Positions 21,430 through 30,504 of a DNA stretch of 64,000 bases are shown piece after piece. Source of the DNA: Diplonema papillatum. Taxonomy: Eukaryota > Euglenozoa > Diplonemea > Diplonemida > Diplonemidae. A program made the position numbers and the translations under genes. The stretch's first letter is position 1; each line of letters opens with the position of its first letter. The notes beneath the pieces were generated by a model. That model searched no databases. It saw nothing but the letters and a program-made list of their open reading frames with translations, and was not told the DNA's origin. The DNA lies in NCBI GenBank assembly GCA_030068145.1, contig JAPJBO010000373.1:143831-207830 (forward strand). The letters run 5' to 3'.

Positions 21430-21800
21430 GTCGTCGTCGCCCTCAGTGTAATCGACGCGTAATCGAGCTAAAGTCACTTTCAGGGGGGCTAGGTGAATTG
21501 GCTCACCACGAGATATTGATAAACTCGGCAAAAAAACGCAAATGTCGGGCACATGACCCCGAACCCCAAACTGCTGCCTCTACGCGCGAAGCGCAGCACT
21601 TTTTATAGCGTTTATAGTGTCATTTCGGAAAGCAGCAAAGTTCGGGCGAAACCAAGTTGCTAAGTGGTGGTGATGCAAAAGCAAAGTTCGGGCGAAGCTA
21701 ACTTCTGGTGAAGCAAAGTTTGGGTGAAGCAAAGTTCGGGCGATGCTCAGTTCTGGTAGACTGACCCACAATACCCAAGGGGACCCAAATACAGCGAGTT
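21430..21800 (+). repeat. LINE 5' region: GAGATATTG motif and AGTTCGGGCGAAGC minisatellite
   Basis: 21508-21567 matches the CGAGATATTGAGAAACTCTG and CAAAAAACGCAA block found in other LINE ends. 21640-21760 is the AAGTTCGGGCGAAGC / AAGTTCTGGTGAAGC minisatellite, followed by TAGACTGACCCA. It lies between the two divergent LINEs and is oriented like LINE-gamma, so it may be its promoter region. Confidence 0.65.
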
Positions 21801-22498
21801 ATTGTGGCCGCGGCCGCGGCGGCCGAGGCGGCGGAGACGACAGTGACGGAGACGGTGGCGGCGGCCGCGGCACTGGTCGCGGCCGCGCACGCGGCGGCGG
21901 TCGCGGCAGCGGACGCGGCGGGGATCGCGGCGGCGGCGGCGGTGGCGGTCGCAGCCTAGGCGAGAGCGACGGCCTCACAGGCCGGAAGCGGCGCGCGCCG
22001 TCCCCGCCCGGGACACCTACCAGCCGTGACCGGAGGAGGCGGACGACGAAAACGCCCCCGAAGCGCGCCCCCCCGCCAGCAGGCAGGAAGCGACCCGCGC
22101 CATGCACCCCCACGGCCTCTCCCGCAGCCGCGCTGTGCGCACGACGACGACGACGCGCCGATCTCGGCGACGACGGCACTGGCCTCGCCGGCCCGAACAC
22201 ACCGCGCCCACCCGGCCCCGCCCGGCCCTCTTCGATGGCAGGCCCTGACTCGGGCCCTTTTACTGATTCTGGTTCCGACCCTCCACGGGTCACACAACGA
22301 TCGCGCCCTCCCGCCGGCTCTTCCCGGCTACTCGCGTCCTCCGCATCGCGGCGTGCCTATCGGCGCAAGCGAGAAAGCGAAGACTCCGATTCCTTTTCGG
22401 ATTATGAGATCGTGAGCAACTGCCAACAACAGTTGCAGCCGACTAGAGTTGCGCCGCGCCGAAAGCGCGGAAAAAGTGACCCTTCTGGAGTCACGTAG
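21743..22498 (+). CDS. Low-confidence RGG/Arg-Pro-rich ORF in the LINE-gamma leader
   Basis: A 251-codon frame in very GC-rich DNA, rich in Gly-Arg repeats (GRGRGGRGGGDD, GRGRARGGGRGSGRGGDRGG) and then Arg/Pro/Ser. The opposite strand is also open, as expected from CGG/GCG repetition. It lies between the minisatellite and the palindromic motif upstream of LINE-gamma ORF1. It could be an RNA-binding RGG protein, part of the element, or simply open because of base composition; the last cannot be excluded. Confidence 0.3.
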   Translation: MLSSGRLTHNTQGDPNTASYCGRGRGGRGGGDDSDGDGGGGRGTGRGRARGGGRGSGRGGDRGGGGGGGRSLGESDGLTGRKRRAPSPPGTPTSRDRRRRTTKTPPKRAPPPAGRKRPAPCTPTASPAAALCARRRRRADLGDDGTGLAGPNTPRPPGPARPSSMAGPDSGPFTDSGSDPPRVTQRSRPPAGSSRLLASSASRRAYRRKRESEDSDSFSDYEIVSNCQQQLQPTRVAPRRKRGKSDPSGVT

Positions 22499-22560
22499 CG
22501 AAAAGCTGGCATAGTGTGGTACTCATTTGCATGCAAATGACTCCCCACTAACGCAACAAG
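22491..22560 (+). promoter_or_regulatory. Palindromic octamer-type motif ahead of LINE-gamma ORF1
   Basis: The perfect 16-bp palindrome CATTTGCATGCAAATG (22524-22539) sits in a conserved block beginning TCACGTAGCGAAAAGCTGGC and ending CCCCACTAACGCAACAAG, 65 bp before the ORF1 ATG. The block recurs at 37139-37210, and in part at 36450-36496. Conservation in independent copies suggests a functional leader or promoter element; ATTTGCAT is an octamer-type site in other eukaryotes. Confidence 0.5.
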
Positions 22561-22603
22561 ACGGGGACTGGGAAACAAGAAAATCACACAAACGATTATC
22601 AAC

Positions 22604-24391
22604 ATGTCTGCACCTCCGAGCGGTGGTCCTGGGCAACGCGTTGACTCTGATGAGACAATGCGGCCGACGCAGACAAAGGCGGAGGCCCCATGGCAGTGGG
22701 TGCCAGCGAAGAAGAGCAAGCAGCATGCCGAGCTGCGAAGTGAGGACTGGGACGTGCCGGTCGTCGACGTGCAGGCGCTGCAAGGTTGTATCGCAGGCGT
22801 TGCCATTGCGAGTCGTGCGGAGACGAAGAAAGCCTACGGTGGAGGCGTGCGAAAAGGAGCATGCGCGATGGTGGTGCTAGGCGCGGTGCCAGAGCTGGCA
22901 GGCCTGAAGGGGCACACAAGCCCGGTCGTAATCAGACGAGGAACCCGGGTTGAGACGACGACGGGGACCCTCTTCCAGCTGGGAGAAAAGCCAGTCAGTT
23001 CGAAATTGACGATGAGGGAAGCGCCAATGCCAGACGCGCGTGAGTGGGATGACACCCATCGACTGTCTGTGCATGTTCCCCGGCAGTACACAACGCCGGG
23101 AGAGTGGGAAGAGGCGACTAGCAACCTGCGAGCTTACCTTCAGCGATTCGCAGGGGAGGCGGGCGTTGACGGCCGAGCCATCGGGATCACCGGTGTTGAG
23201 ACACGCGGTAGAGCCGAGGACCCGGCGCGATCTATCGGCGCACTTTTGCGTGTTACCGGCGAGCAGGCGAAGACGCTCGAGGCTGCATCGGGTCATCGCG
23301 GCGTTTTCGTGCGCGATAAGAAGGACGCAGGGCCGATCGTCTGGCTGGCTGCCAACACGACCCTCCCTGAGGCAAGGGAGTTAGCAAGGCGCCTGCAGGC
23401 ACGGAGGCTGGCGGCCAACAGGCGCGGGCTCGGGCTTCGGGTGGCACCGGAGGCCGAAGAACGCGTCCGGACCGCGGTGGGAGAGAAGGCCGTGCCAAAA
23501 AGGAACGGGATGCCGTGGGACGTCTACGGATTTGCAAAACGGACCACGGCAGCCCAGGCTGAAGCCTTTCTGAGAACGGCAGGGTGGGAGGGGGTGACTG
23601 CAATCAAAGTCATTCCGAAGAGAGGAAGGGTGCTCGCAGTGGTGAGGGGAACGGAACCGCCCTCATGGGTCTTCGGTGTTACCGGAGGGGGAACACGCAT
23701 CGAGGTTTCCTCAGCCCGGCCGATCTCCGAGACCGAACAGAGGTGGGTGCAAGCAGCGGCACCGGAGAAGAGACGAGACCCTGCAGAGGTCGGCTCAGTA
23801 CGGGAGCAGGAAAGATACACCTGGGCGGAGTTTTTGAGCTGCTACGGAAAGAGAAAGGGAATCGAACGATGGCGCGAGGCTGGGAAGCAACTGCCCGAGG
23901 GAGGGAGTGCAGCGAAGGGTTTGAGTGGCGGAAAGAAAGGCAGTCCTATGAAGGGCGGTAAAGGCGGGAAGGACTTCAACATTGAATCGGCCACTGGGCC
24001 AGCAGGCCCTAATCCAGCCGGCACACCAGAAGCAACAGAGATGGAGGAGCTGCGCGCACAGCTGAAAGAAGCTCTTCGCCAGATCGAGGACCTCACCAAG
24101 CGACTGGCGGAAGTGCAGACAAAGCAGGCCGGAGCACAGAAGTCGCCGTCACCGCGGCGACAGCCGAGTGCGGACCGCGAGGAAGGGAAGACCAAGAAGA
24201 CGAAAGGCACCAAGCCGGGGGGCCAGAAGACGGGGGCGAAGAAAAGGGCGAGGTCCGGCACCGAATCGGCGTCTCAGGAACGAAACGAGGCAAAGCCACC
24301 GGCGAAGATGCAGAACTCCGCTGCATCCATGACAAAGAAATCGGACAGGCAGTCGACGCTGGCCGGTTTTGTATCGTCGACCGCGAAATGA
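22604..24391 (+). CDS. LINE-gamma ORF1 protein
   Basis: 595 codons from an ATG in a good context (AACATGTCTG), intact. Regions: a Lys-rich N terminus; ELRSEDWDVPVVD near 45-57, shared with LINE-beta ORF1; a central region in which GHRGVFVRD and VWLAANTTLPEARELARRL parallel LINE-beta; a Gly/Lys segment (GGKKGSPMKGGKGGKDF); a predicted coiled coil (MEELRAQLKEALRQIEDLTK and on) near residue 485; and a strongly basic tail. In LINEs such proteins bind the element RNA and form trimers. No RRM or zinc knuckle is evident. ORF1 ends with TGA, and the same frame continues open into the OTU domain. Confidence 0.8.
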   Translation: MSAPPSGGPGQRVDSDETMRPTQTKAEAPWQWVPAKKSKQHAELRSEDWDVPVVDVQALQGCIAGVAIASRAETKKAYGGGVRKGACAMVVLGAVPELAGLKGHTSPVVIRRGTRVETTTGTLFQLGEKPVSSKLTMREAPMPDAREWDDTHRLSVHVPRQYTTPGEWEEATSNLRAYLQRFAGEAGVDGRAIGITGVETRGRAEDPARSIGALLRVTGEQAKTLEAASGHRGVFVRDKKDAGPIVWLAANTTLPEARELARRLQARRLAANRRGLGLRVAPEAEERVRTAVGEKAVPKRNGMPWDVYGFAKRTTAAQAEAFLRTAGWEGVTAIKVIPKRGRVLAVVRGTEPPSWVFGVTGGGTRIEVSSARPISETEQRWVQAAAPEKRRDPAEVGSVREQERYTWAEFLSCYGKRKGIERWREAGKQLPEGGSAAKGLSGGKKGSPMKGGKGGKDFNIESATGPAGPNPAGTPEATEMEELRAQLKEALRQIEDLTKRLAEVQTKQAGAQKSPSPRRQPSADREEGKTKKTKGTKPGGQKTGAKKRARSGTESASQERNEAKPPAKMQNSAASMTKKSDRQSTLAGFVSSTAK

Positions 24392-24690
24392 AGCGAGGCC
24401 AACCTGGTCGGAAGAGGGGACGTAACAGGGACGGCAGATGACGACGACACCGACTATGAGTGGATGGAACGAACGGCGCGCGGTATGTGCGCAAGGTACA
24501 TCCAAGTTCCGGGAGACGGGAATTGCCAATTCACGGCAATTGCGGACAGCTACGGCGGAATCGACGCAGGCGCATTGAGGGAGCGAGTGGTCCGAGACAT
24601 CGAAGCGAATACCGCAAGGTACAAAACAGCGCGTTTCTGCACGACTCTCGGTCCAGATGGTGACCAGGAATATTTTCGAATAAAGTATTG
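24392..24690 (+). pseudogene. LINE-gamma ORF2 start with OTU-like domain, truncated
   Basis: Directly after the ORF1 TGA the same frame stays open: an acidic linker (TADDDDTDYEWMERTARG), then YIQVPGDGNCQFTAIADSYG and ALRERVVRDIEANTARY. GDGNC-x-F is the catalytic Cys box of OTU-type deubiquitinases. The sequence departs from this fold near 24690 and a stop follows at 24728-24730, so the endonuclease and RT are missing. An ATG is available at 24464 if ORF2 is initiated independently. Confidence 0.65.
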
Positions 24691-24715
24691 CACAAGAATT
24701 ATGCGCAATTTATTT

Positions 24716-24776
24716 CGCCTATATGCCTAGGCTAAATATATATAGGCGTACATGTATGACTAGCTTGTGCTAGTCA
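24716..24776. repeat. Two adjacent hairpins at the LINE-gamma break point
   Basis: CGCCTATAT (24716-24724) pairs with ATATAGGCG (24740-24748). TGACTAGC (24757-24764) pairs with GCTAGTCA (24769-24776) across TTGT. Confidence 0.6.
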
Positions 24777-24937
24777 CAAGTTATATAGGGGGGGGTAAAT
24801 GACAACGAGTTAGACAACAGTCCTGAAACCAAAGAGTCGGCATCGACTCCGCGTAAAAAAATAATAATCCAGGTTTCACGTCTGACAACGAAACAACGAG
24901 AAAGGAAGGGTAGACCTCCAAAGGGCGCGGTCGAAGA

Positions 24938-25239
24938 ATGGTCAGTATGCGAACGGTCCTGCTTTCTACGACAATACTCTGGCTGCCGGTTGCGTACGAA
25001 ACGCTGCTGTCGAAGAAACAGCAAGGCCCGCGGCGGCAGGAAGATCGGATGAGCAGCTCGTCTTTAGGTCGGCTTCCTTCTAAGCTCGCCAGCATCGACA
25101 CTTTCGTCGGACAACTGAACTGGACTGGAGAAACACTGTCGGCGCCCACAGCGCTTCCAGGGGGAGCTCCCACAATGGACGAGATATCTGCGAAGCACCT
25201 AGCCTCGCTGGGCGTTCGGGTGAAGCCAAAGGAAGAATG
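24938..25239 (+). CDS. GT92-like glycosyltransferase, exon 1 (signal anchor and stem)
   Basis: Starts at the ATG at 24938. Residues 4-21 (MRTVLLSTTILWLPVAYE) form a signal peptide or type II membrane anchor, followed by a low-complexity Ser/Arg stem, as in Golgi glycosyltransferases. A donor GTGTGT at 25240 ends the exon after two bases of a Trp codon; joining to 25958 restores the Trp and continues in frame as FLGVCAGTK. The reading frame, the membrane anchor and the fit at both splice sites support one gene. The assignment depends on this predicted intron. Confidence 0.6.
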
Positions 25240-25957
25240 GTGTGTGTTTCGTTGAACCCGCTCCCACCACGTCCTTACATGGATGACAAGTACTCAGCCA
25301 CGACCTGCATCGCGCCTCCGATGATAGCACCAGGTGCTAATGAGGCAATCGCTAGCTCTCCGGCGTGATGGTCCGTTCTCTCAGATGCAACCAATAATCG
25401 CAAGTCAGCGCGGCGCGCGAACGTGAAAACGGGGCATTGGGTGTGCCCGTACCCTGCCACGCCCCAGACAACTCAGCGAGGGGGGCAAGATCCTCACGCA
25501 ACGCAGAATGAGACGCAGGGGGGTGGATGCCCTGCCTGCCAGTATGGCTCCCGGGTCTCCAGACGTCCGCCAGCTGCCCGCGTGGGCGACAGGCCACACG
25601 GCAGGTCCCTTTCTTGCAGGCTCAGAACGATTTCGAACGAGACGCCAGTACCCACATCAAGGCCTCAAGGCCTAAGCAGCGGCCGTCGGGGAGATCCGTC
25701 CTCGCTTCCATGGTTACGGCCCGCATGACCGCTTCCTGCGACGGCCTCTCCTCACTTCACCGGCCGAGCCACGACTATCCTCCGCGTGTTGGTCACCAGC
25801 CGGGTAACCTGGCAAGACTTTGGGGTAAGCCCTGTTCATTAGAACGAAGCTAGCGCACAAGGTCTGCCTGATCTCGCACCTAAATTTACTTTACGATACC
25901 AAGCAGATACTCTATTTTTCCTCTACGTTTTGACTGCGAATGCCACCAAACGCGCAG
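25240..25957 (+). other. Predicted 718-bp intron of the glycosyltransferase gene
   Basis: GT at 25240 and AG at 25956-25957, preceded by a T/C-rich tract (TTTTTCCTCTACGTTTTG). It is phase 2. ORFs inside it resemble nothing known. Confidence 0.55.
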
Positions 25958-27350
25958 GTTTCTGGGTGTGTGTGCCGGAACGAAGTCGTCAGGCTCGTGG
26001 CTGCGTGAGTGGATCGAGTTGCAGCTTCTCGGGGGAATCGACCACGTTTGGATTATGAACGACAACGATGCAGGGACAGAAGACGGCACCCAGGCGATTA
26101 TTCAGTTCTACGAACGACTCGGGTTCGTGACCATCATTCCAGGCCCAGCGCCTACGCAGTACCCCGGTTGTGAGATGGTTAACCTGCAGCCTGGTGACCG
26201 GAACAAAGAGCCGAATTGCGCCCCCGTCAAGCACTGTGCTGCCGAGGTGGGCGACCAGGTGCAGTGGTTGATCTTCGCAGACACCGACGAGTTCATTTAC
26301 CCGCACCACGGCTGCTCTCTGTCGAACTTCGTTCGCAACACGTGCGATATCAATCGCGCGAGCGTCTCGCTTCGCTGGGAGCGTTTCGGGTCCAGCGGAC
26401 ACAGCTTCCAACCCGCTGGCCTCATGACGGAGACATTTCTCAGTTCCGGCGGTGATTGCGGGGTGCACCGTCAAACATGCGGACGTCATCCTTACAAGTT
26501 TTGTGGGGAGTGCAAACACAAAAAGGTCATGTTCAACACCGGAAGCTGCACGACCATTGATCACATGGGCTGGTACCACCTCCTGACGAACACGTCCGAA
26601 TGGAAGCGGACCATTGGCCACATCTGGGTGAATAGCCCGGGAAAAGAAACGTTGCCCTTCAAAAGCGAGAAATGCTACCACGTGGAAACTGCCGTTGACG
26701 ATACGAAGTGCCACAAGTGGGCCACGCAGCAGGAGCCGGACTCCCCCAAGTACTCAAAGGATTGCTGCAACGCTGGAATTGGCTACAACCACTACGGAAC
26801 GAAAGCGCTGCAGCACTACTACCGGAAGATGAAGCGGACGAGTGAAGACCTCAGGGGATGGCGCGTCGGCCTCGAACAAATTGATTTAGGCTCCGTCGTC
26901 AGCTTTTCCGTCCTTCGGTTCGTGCGAGCTCTCAGGGACCGGTACAAGGTCCTTGGCCTCCCGATCGCGCTGGATGTGTCCTTCTTGGAGGTGGAGTACA
27001 GTACAGGCGACAACGGTGCTGTACAAAAGGGAACGTGTTTTAAAGAAAACGAGCACAGGTACACGGCACCCCGGTTGCACGGTACTGTGGTGGAAGTCCT
27101 GAAGCTCGCCGTCGTGAACGGGTCGACGGTAGCAGAGGAGTGCTGCAAAGCGTGCCTGAGCGCGCAGGGCTGCAAGGGGTGGACTGCGTCGGAAAACACC
27201 TGCTCCCTGTTCAAGCCGCCGCGATTCGCTGTCCACTACAGAAAGCGGAGGAACTGGCCCAACATCCCTGGCCGGTACATAACAGCCAAGCGGACGAGGG
27301 ACATCGAGTTTACGTCGGGGTTGCCCATCCGAGACGAGTGCCACACTTGA
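25958..27350 (+). CDS. GT92-like (DUF23-type) glycosyltransferase with C-terminal PAN/apple-like domain, exon 2
   Basis: From 25959 the protein reads FLGVCAGTKSSGSWLREWIE, then GGIDHVWIMNDNDAGTEDGT, like the family start (C-x3-KNE..yl.EWieyH...Gvdh.yiyDn.S.D). WLIFADTDEFIYP carries the DxD-type metal site (DTD) expected for sugar-nucleotide transfer, and LRWERFGSSGH matches the family RW..FG.sGh box. Many cysteines suggest a secretory location. From about residue 375, EECCKACLSAQGCKGWTASE and the CSLF that follows match a PAN/apple module, usually carbohydrate or protein binding. The stop is TGA at 27348-27350. The acceptor and sugar are unknown. The neighbours are repeats, so context does not help. 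Confidence 0.75.
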
Positions 27351-28066
27351 TCGGTGGTCACCTGCTTCGACTGTTTTGTCACCATCAGATTGGGCGATAT
27401 GGATGTTCATTCTGGCCACTTCCTCTCTTTCCCCTCAGAGAGAGCCTCTCCCCCCCTCAACGGAAACACGCAAACCCTGGCTGCGAACAGTCGCCTGTCA
27501 AACCAGTCCGCGATGATGATTCAAGCGCGTGCTTGCACAGTCCTTCCCCTTTAACACAACAAGTCGCCCTTGCACTATCCTCTTCACTTGCCCCCAACGC
27601 GCCTTTTCGAAAGCTGCGCACAGGATTCGATTGCAAACTTTCGCCCAACCGTGTACACATGCGGAAGAAGAAACCTCTCTTTCCCCATACCATGACAAAT
27701 TTCAAACTTTTGCCCCATTTTTGTTCTCTCCCTCCCTCTCTCCCTTCCTGTTAGCGCCCCCGCGGAGGCCGGTCGGGGCCGGTCATGTTTGAATATGCGC
27801 ATTCTTGCCTGTATCAATGTCGATCGATCTCTGTCGCATGTGCGCATGTCAGCGGACGCTCCTTTCCCCTAGCCCGCCCACACCCGATTGAAGTCAGGAC
27901 AGTCGACACGTTGCTGGCTCGTACAGCCTGAGGCAGTTTCCACCATGCGGCTCTCTTCTTGTGTTCCATGTACCTTGACGGGAGAAAAGTTCGACTGGAA
28001 ACTTATCGGATGGATTTTACTGCCAGACTACTTACTCACCGTGAGCTCCTTGAGAACATTGTTTTG
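27351..28066. other. 3' flank of the glycosyltransferase gene, no gene
   Basis: T/C-rich tracts and short ORFs only. No second gene is visible. Confidence 0.4.
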
Positions 28067-28134
28067 CACTCGGGTCTTCCAGATTGCCACTCGAGCCCTA
28101 CGGGCTCTGTGGCAATCTGGAAAGCCCTCGTGCA
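28067..28134. repeat. Long hairpin
   Basis: TTCCAGATTGCCAC (28077-28090) pairs perfectly with GTGGCAATCTGGAA (28109-28122). The loop itself pairs GAGCCC with GGGCTC, and the flanks CACTCGGG / CCCTCGTG extend the stem with mismatches. AATAAA lies shortly downstream at 28157. Confidence 0.65.
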
Positions 28135-28605
28135 TGAAAACAACTTTTCTCCGGTGAATAAATAGCTATGAATTCACTCTTACTCGTCTCCGACTTTCAC
28201 GACTTCAAATACGCTGTGTGGGCATGGACGTTATCCTTTTCACGACGTTGTTCGAAGAGAGTCCGTCTCCGACAAACACTGACTCCAGTTCCTTCCGCCT
28301 TCTTCTTGTTGCCGCGTACACGAACAGAGACCGCAGATATTCATACCGTCTACCCGCAGTTCCAACGCGCCCCGAGCTGATGAACCCTCGCATTCAAACA
28401 AACCCAGCTTGGCCGTTATGTAGAGAGGAAACCGGCCGAAGCCGCTAAAAGAGTACATCAACCTGCAACTACATTGCTAGCAGCTACAGGCGCCGTTGCG
28501 CACAAGAACAGTCGAACATTAGCTTTTTGTAGGTTCTGACCCCTGGTCAGAACTTGGAAATATAAATTTGGTGCGTTTGGGTTTCCCAGAGGGTTACATG
28601 CCTGT
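28135..28605. other. No recognisable gene
   Basis: Short ORFs only. The AT-rich stretch near 28560 (AAATATAAATTTGG) precedes repeat sequence. Confidence 0.35.
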
Positions 28606-28640
28606 TACTGTCAATTACCTGGCAGTTACTGTCAAAAACA
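28606..28640 (+). repeat. GTCAATTACCTGG / GTTACTGTCAAAAACAGGG repeat, copy 1
   Basis: The same sequence recurs at 30458-30497, directly before the hAT insertion. Confidence 0.6.
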
Positions 28641-28668
28641 GGGGGTTGTCATGATTATTTTTGTGTTC

Positions 28669-28879
28669 GCACCTGCTTTGTGGGAAATGCTTGAGGAGAC
28701 TGCCTGTTGCGATAGATCAAAGGAGGTAAATGTGCTGTAGCCCACACGAAACACAGGTAAATCTGGGTTTAGTGGCGGGCGTAAGCGTTCAACAAAAAAG
28801 ACCCACTTAAATTGTAGTTGCATTGTTTTCTCCCCTCTAGCCTCCTTCGAAATGAGCACAAGGCAGTCCCTCGAGTATT
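28669..28879 (+). repeat. About 210-bp dispersed repeat, copy 1
   Basis: Starts GCACCTGCTTTG, contains GGAGGTAAATGTGCTGTAGC, GGTAAATCTGGGTTTAGTGG and TTGTATTG-type T-rich sequence, and ends CCTCCTTCGAAATGAGCAC then CTCGAGTATT. Copies in the same orientation are at 38835-39043, 39613-39826 and 59279-59472, with a partial copy at 44669-44717. Confidence 0.85.
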
Positions 28880-30457
28880 CTTGGGACACTTTTGTACTTA
28901 GGTGTTTTGCTGTCGGTCTCCTGGTCAACTTTTTGGGTGGCATTGGCCTCCTTTCACGTGGCGTACTGAAGTCGTGCACCCCTTGGAAGTCGCTCAAAGG
29001 CTGGAGAAAAAAAGAACCAAGTGATCATGAAACGGAGGAAAAATTCGGTGCGCCAAACAGAGAATACCAGCGTGTTGTCGTCTACTGCCATCCTGGCCAG
29101 AGATGGCGCTACCCGCCCTGTCTCGTCTTCACTCGCCCTCAGTACCATGCAGGGTCAAGATTTGTGCCTTTTCCGACCACTCAGGTGCGGGGTTTAACCA
29201 CAAAGTCAGGGCAAATACCCCGCCGCCAATGAAAACCCCCATTTTGGTAGAGACGTGTTGGGGGGGGGAAAGACAGCAGAGAGCCGCGCCGCTAAGCGTG
29301 ACGGGGGTCGACCGCGTCTTCTCGACGGGCGCCATCGAGAAAATACGCTGCGCCACCATGGATCCGCAGACATTCGGCAGCCGACGGTTTCTGCGGGTGC
29401 ATGGCGGCGACACTTACGACGACGCCGACGATGACTACCTGGAAGCTCCCACATGTGCATTGTGTGAGGGCAGACCTTCATCAGGCAGTATTCTGCCCAA
29501 AACATCAAACTGCGATTTTCTCACCCCTACCCATACATGTAGCCCCTGACGGGGGAACCGTTCCCCGACGGGGGTTCACGGGGGGAAAACGGGGGATTTT
29601 AACCCCTGTAACCCCCCCGTGACACCCCCGTTGGGTGGAAGATAGCCAGAACCAGCGCGAGGGTCTCGGCAAGCTCCTCCTGCTGAGACCTGTAGCGCTG
29701 TTGCAGCGACAAACACGTCGGAATCGAGGCGGAGTGTGCTCTTCGACATGGGCCACCTTGGAGGGCGAGTCTGGGGCGAGTGGGGCAAGTCGAAGGGTGG
29801 TTGGACGAGTCTGGGTGTCAAAAGGGCTCTCGAGGGCCTCACGGCGAGTATGGGGCAGGTCGCGACTCGCCGCCACCTATGCCTAGCGGGTTTAGCCGTC
29901 GACACATGAAGCGTGACCTTTTTCCGGTGTCACCCAATATCATCATCAAGTGAACGAGTAATATTGGAATTCGTGTTCTGGAAGTTCAAGGTGATGACCG
30001 CAGACAACAACACCGCCCTCGCCTTCAGTGAGTCCGTCGCCAGAGTCACTACTTTGGCATCGTCCAAGGCTGGCCTTGCAGCCGTAGCGGAAGATCTCTC
30101 GTTGAGGCTTTCCAGAAGCAAAAGAAGCAAAGACAAACGAGGGTGTAGCATTCATGGATGTAGGAAAACACGAATCCTGCACCATGTTTACGTGTCACGT
30201 GCATGTCATGCGCCCACTGCAATCCCCTGTCTATTCGTGTTCCCATCTGGGTCGTTCTCTACTCACGCTTCTCGCATTCATGCTTCCACATCCCGCAGGT
30301 CTGGCAGCTAGTGCAGCCAACAATGGGGTATCCAGGTACCGCGAGGGCGTTTTCGGCGACAAATGGGTGAAATCTTTTTGGCGACCCAGGACGTGAAAGA
30401 TGCTGATGAAAATGCTAAGGACAAAAGTGTCAAAATTTCCTGCCTCCCCAAAGGTTG
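28880..30457. other. No recognisable gene
   Basis: Short ORFs only. 29520-29640 is a GC-rich block in which GACGGGGGAACC-type and CCCCCGT-type stretches could fold back. No domain is seen in any frame. Confidence 0.35.
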
Positions 30458-30496
30458 CATATGTCAATTACCTGGAAGTTACTGTCAAAAACAGGG
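30458..30496 (+). repeat. GTCAATTACCTGG repeat, copy 2
   Basis: Matches 28606-28640 apart from a few bases. The hAT target duplication follows immediately. Confidence 0.6.
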
Positions 30497-30504
30497 GTTC
30501 AAAC

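Noticed and set aside
19737-24464. UGA reassigned to a sense codon throughout this genome
   Set aside because: The synthetase and the glycosyltransferase end at TGA at the expected family length, so TGA seems to be a normal stop; readthrough at the LINE junctions is the simpler idea.
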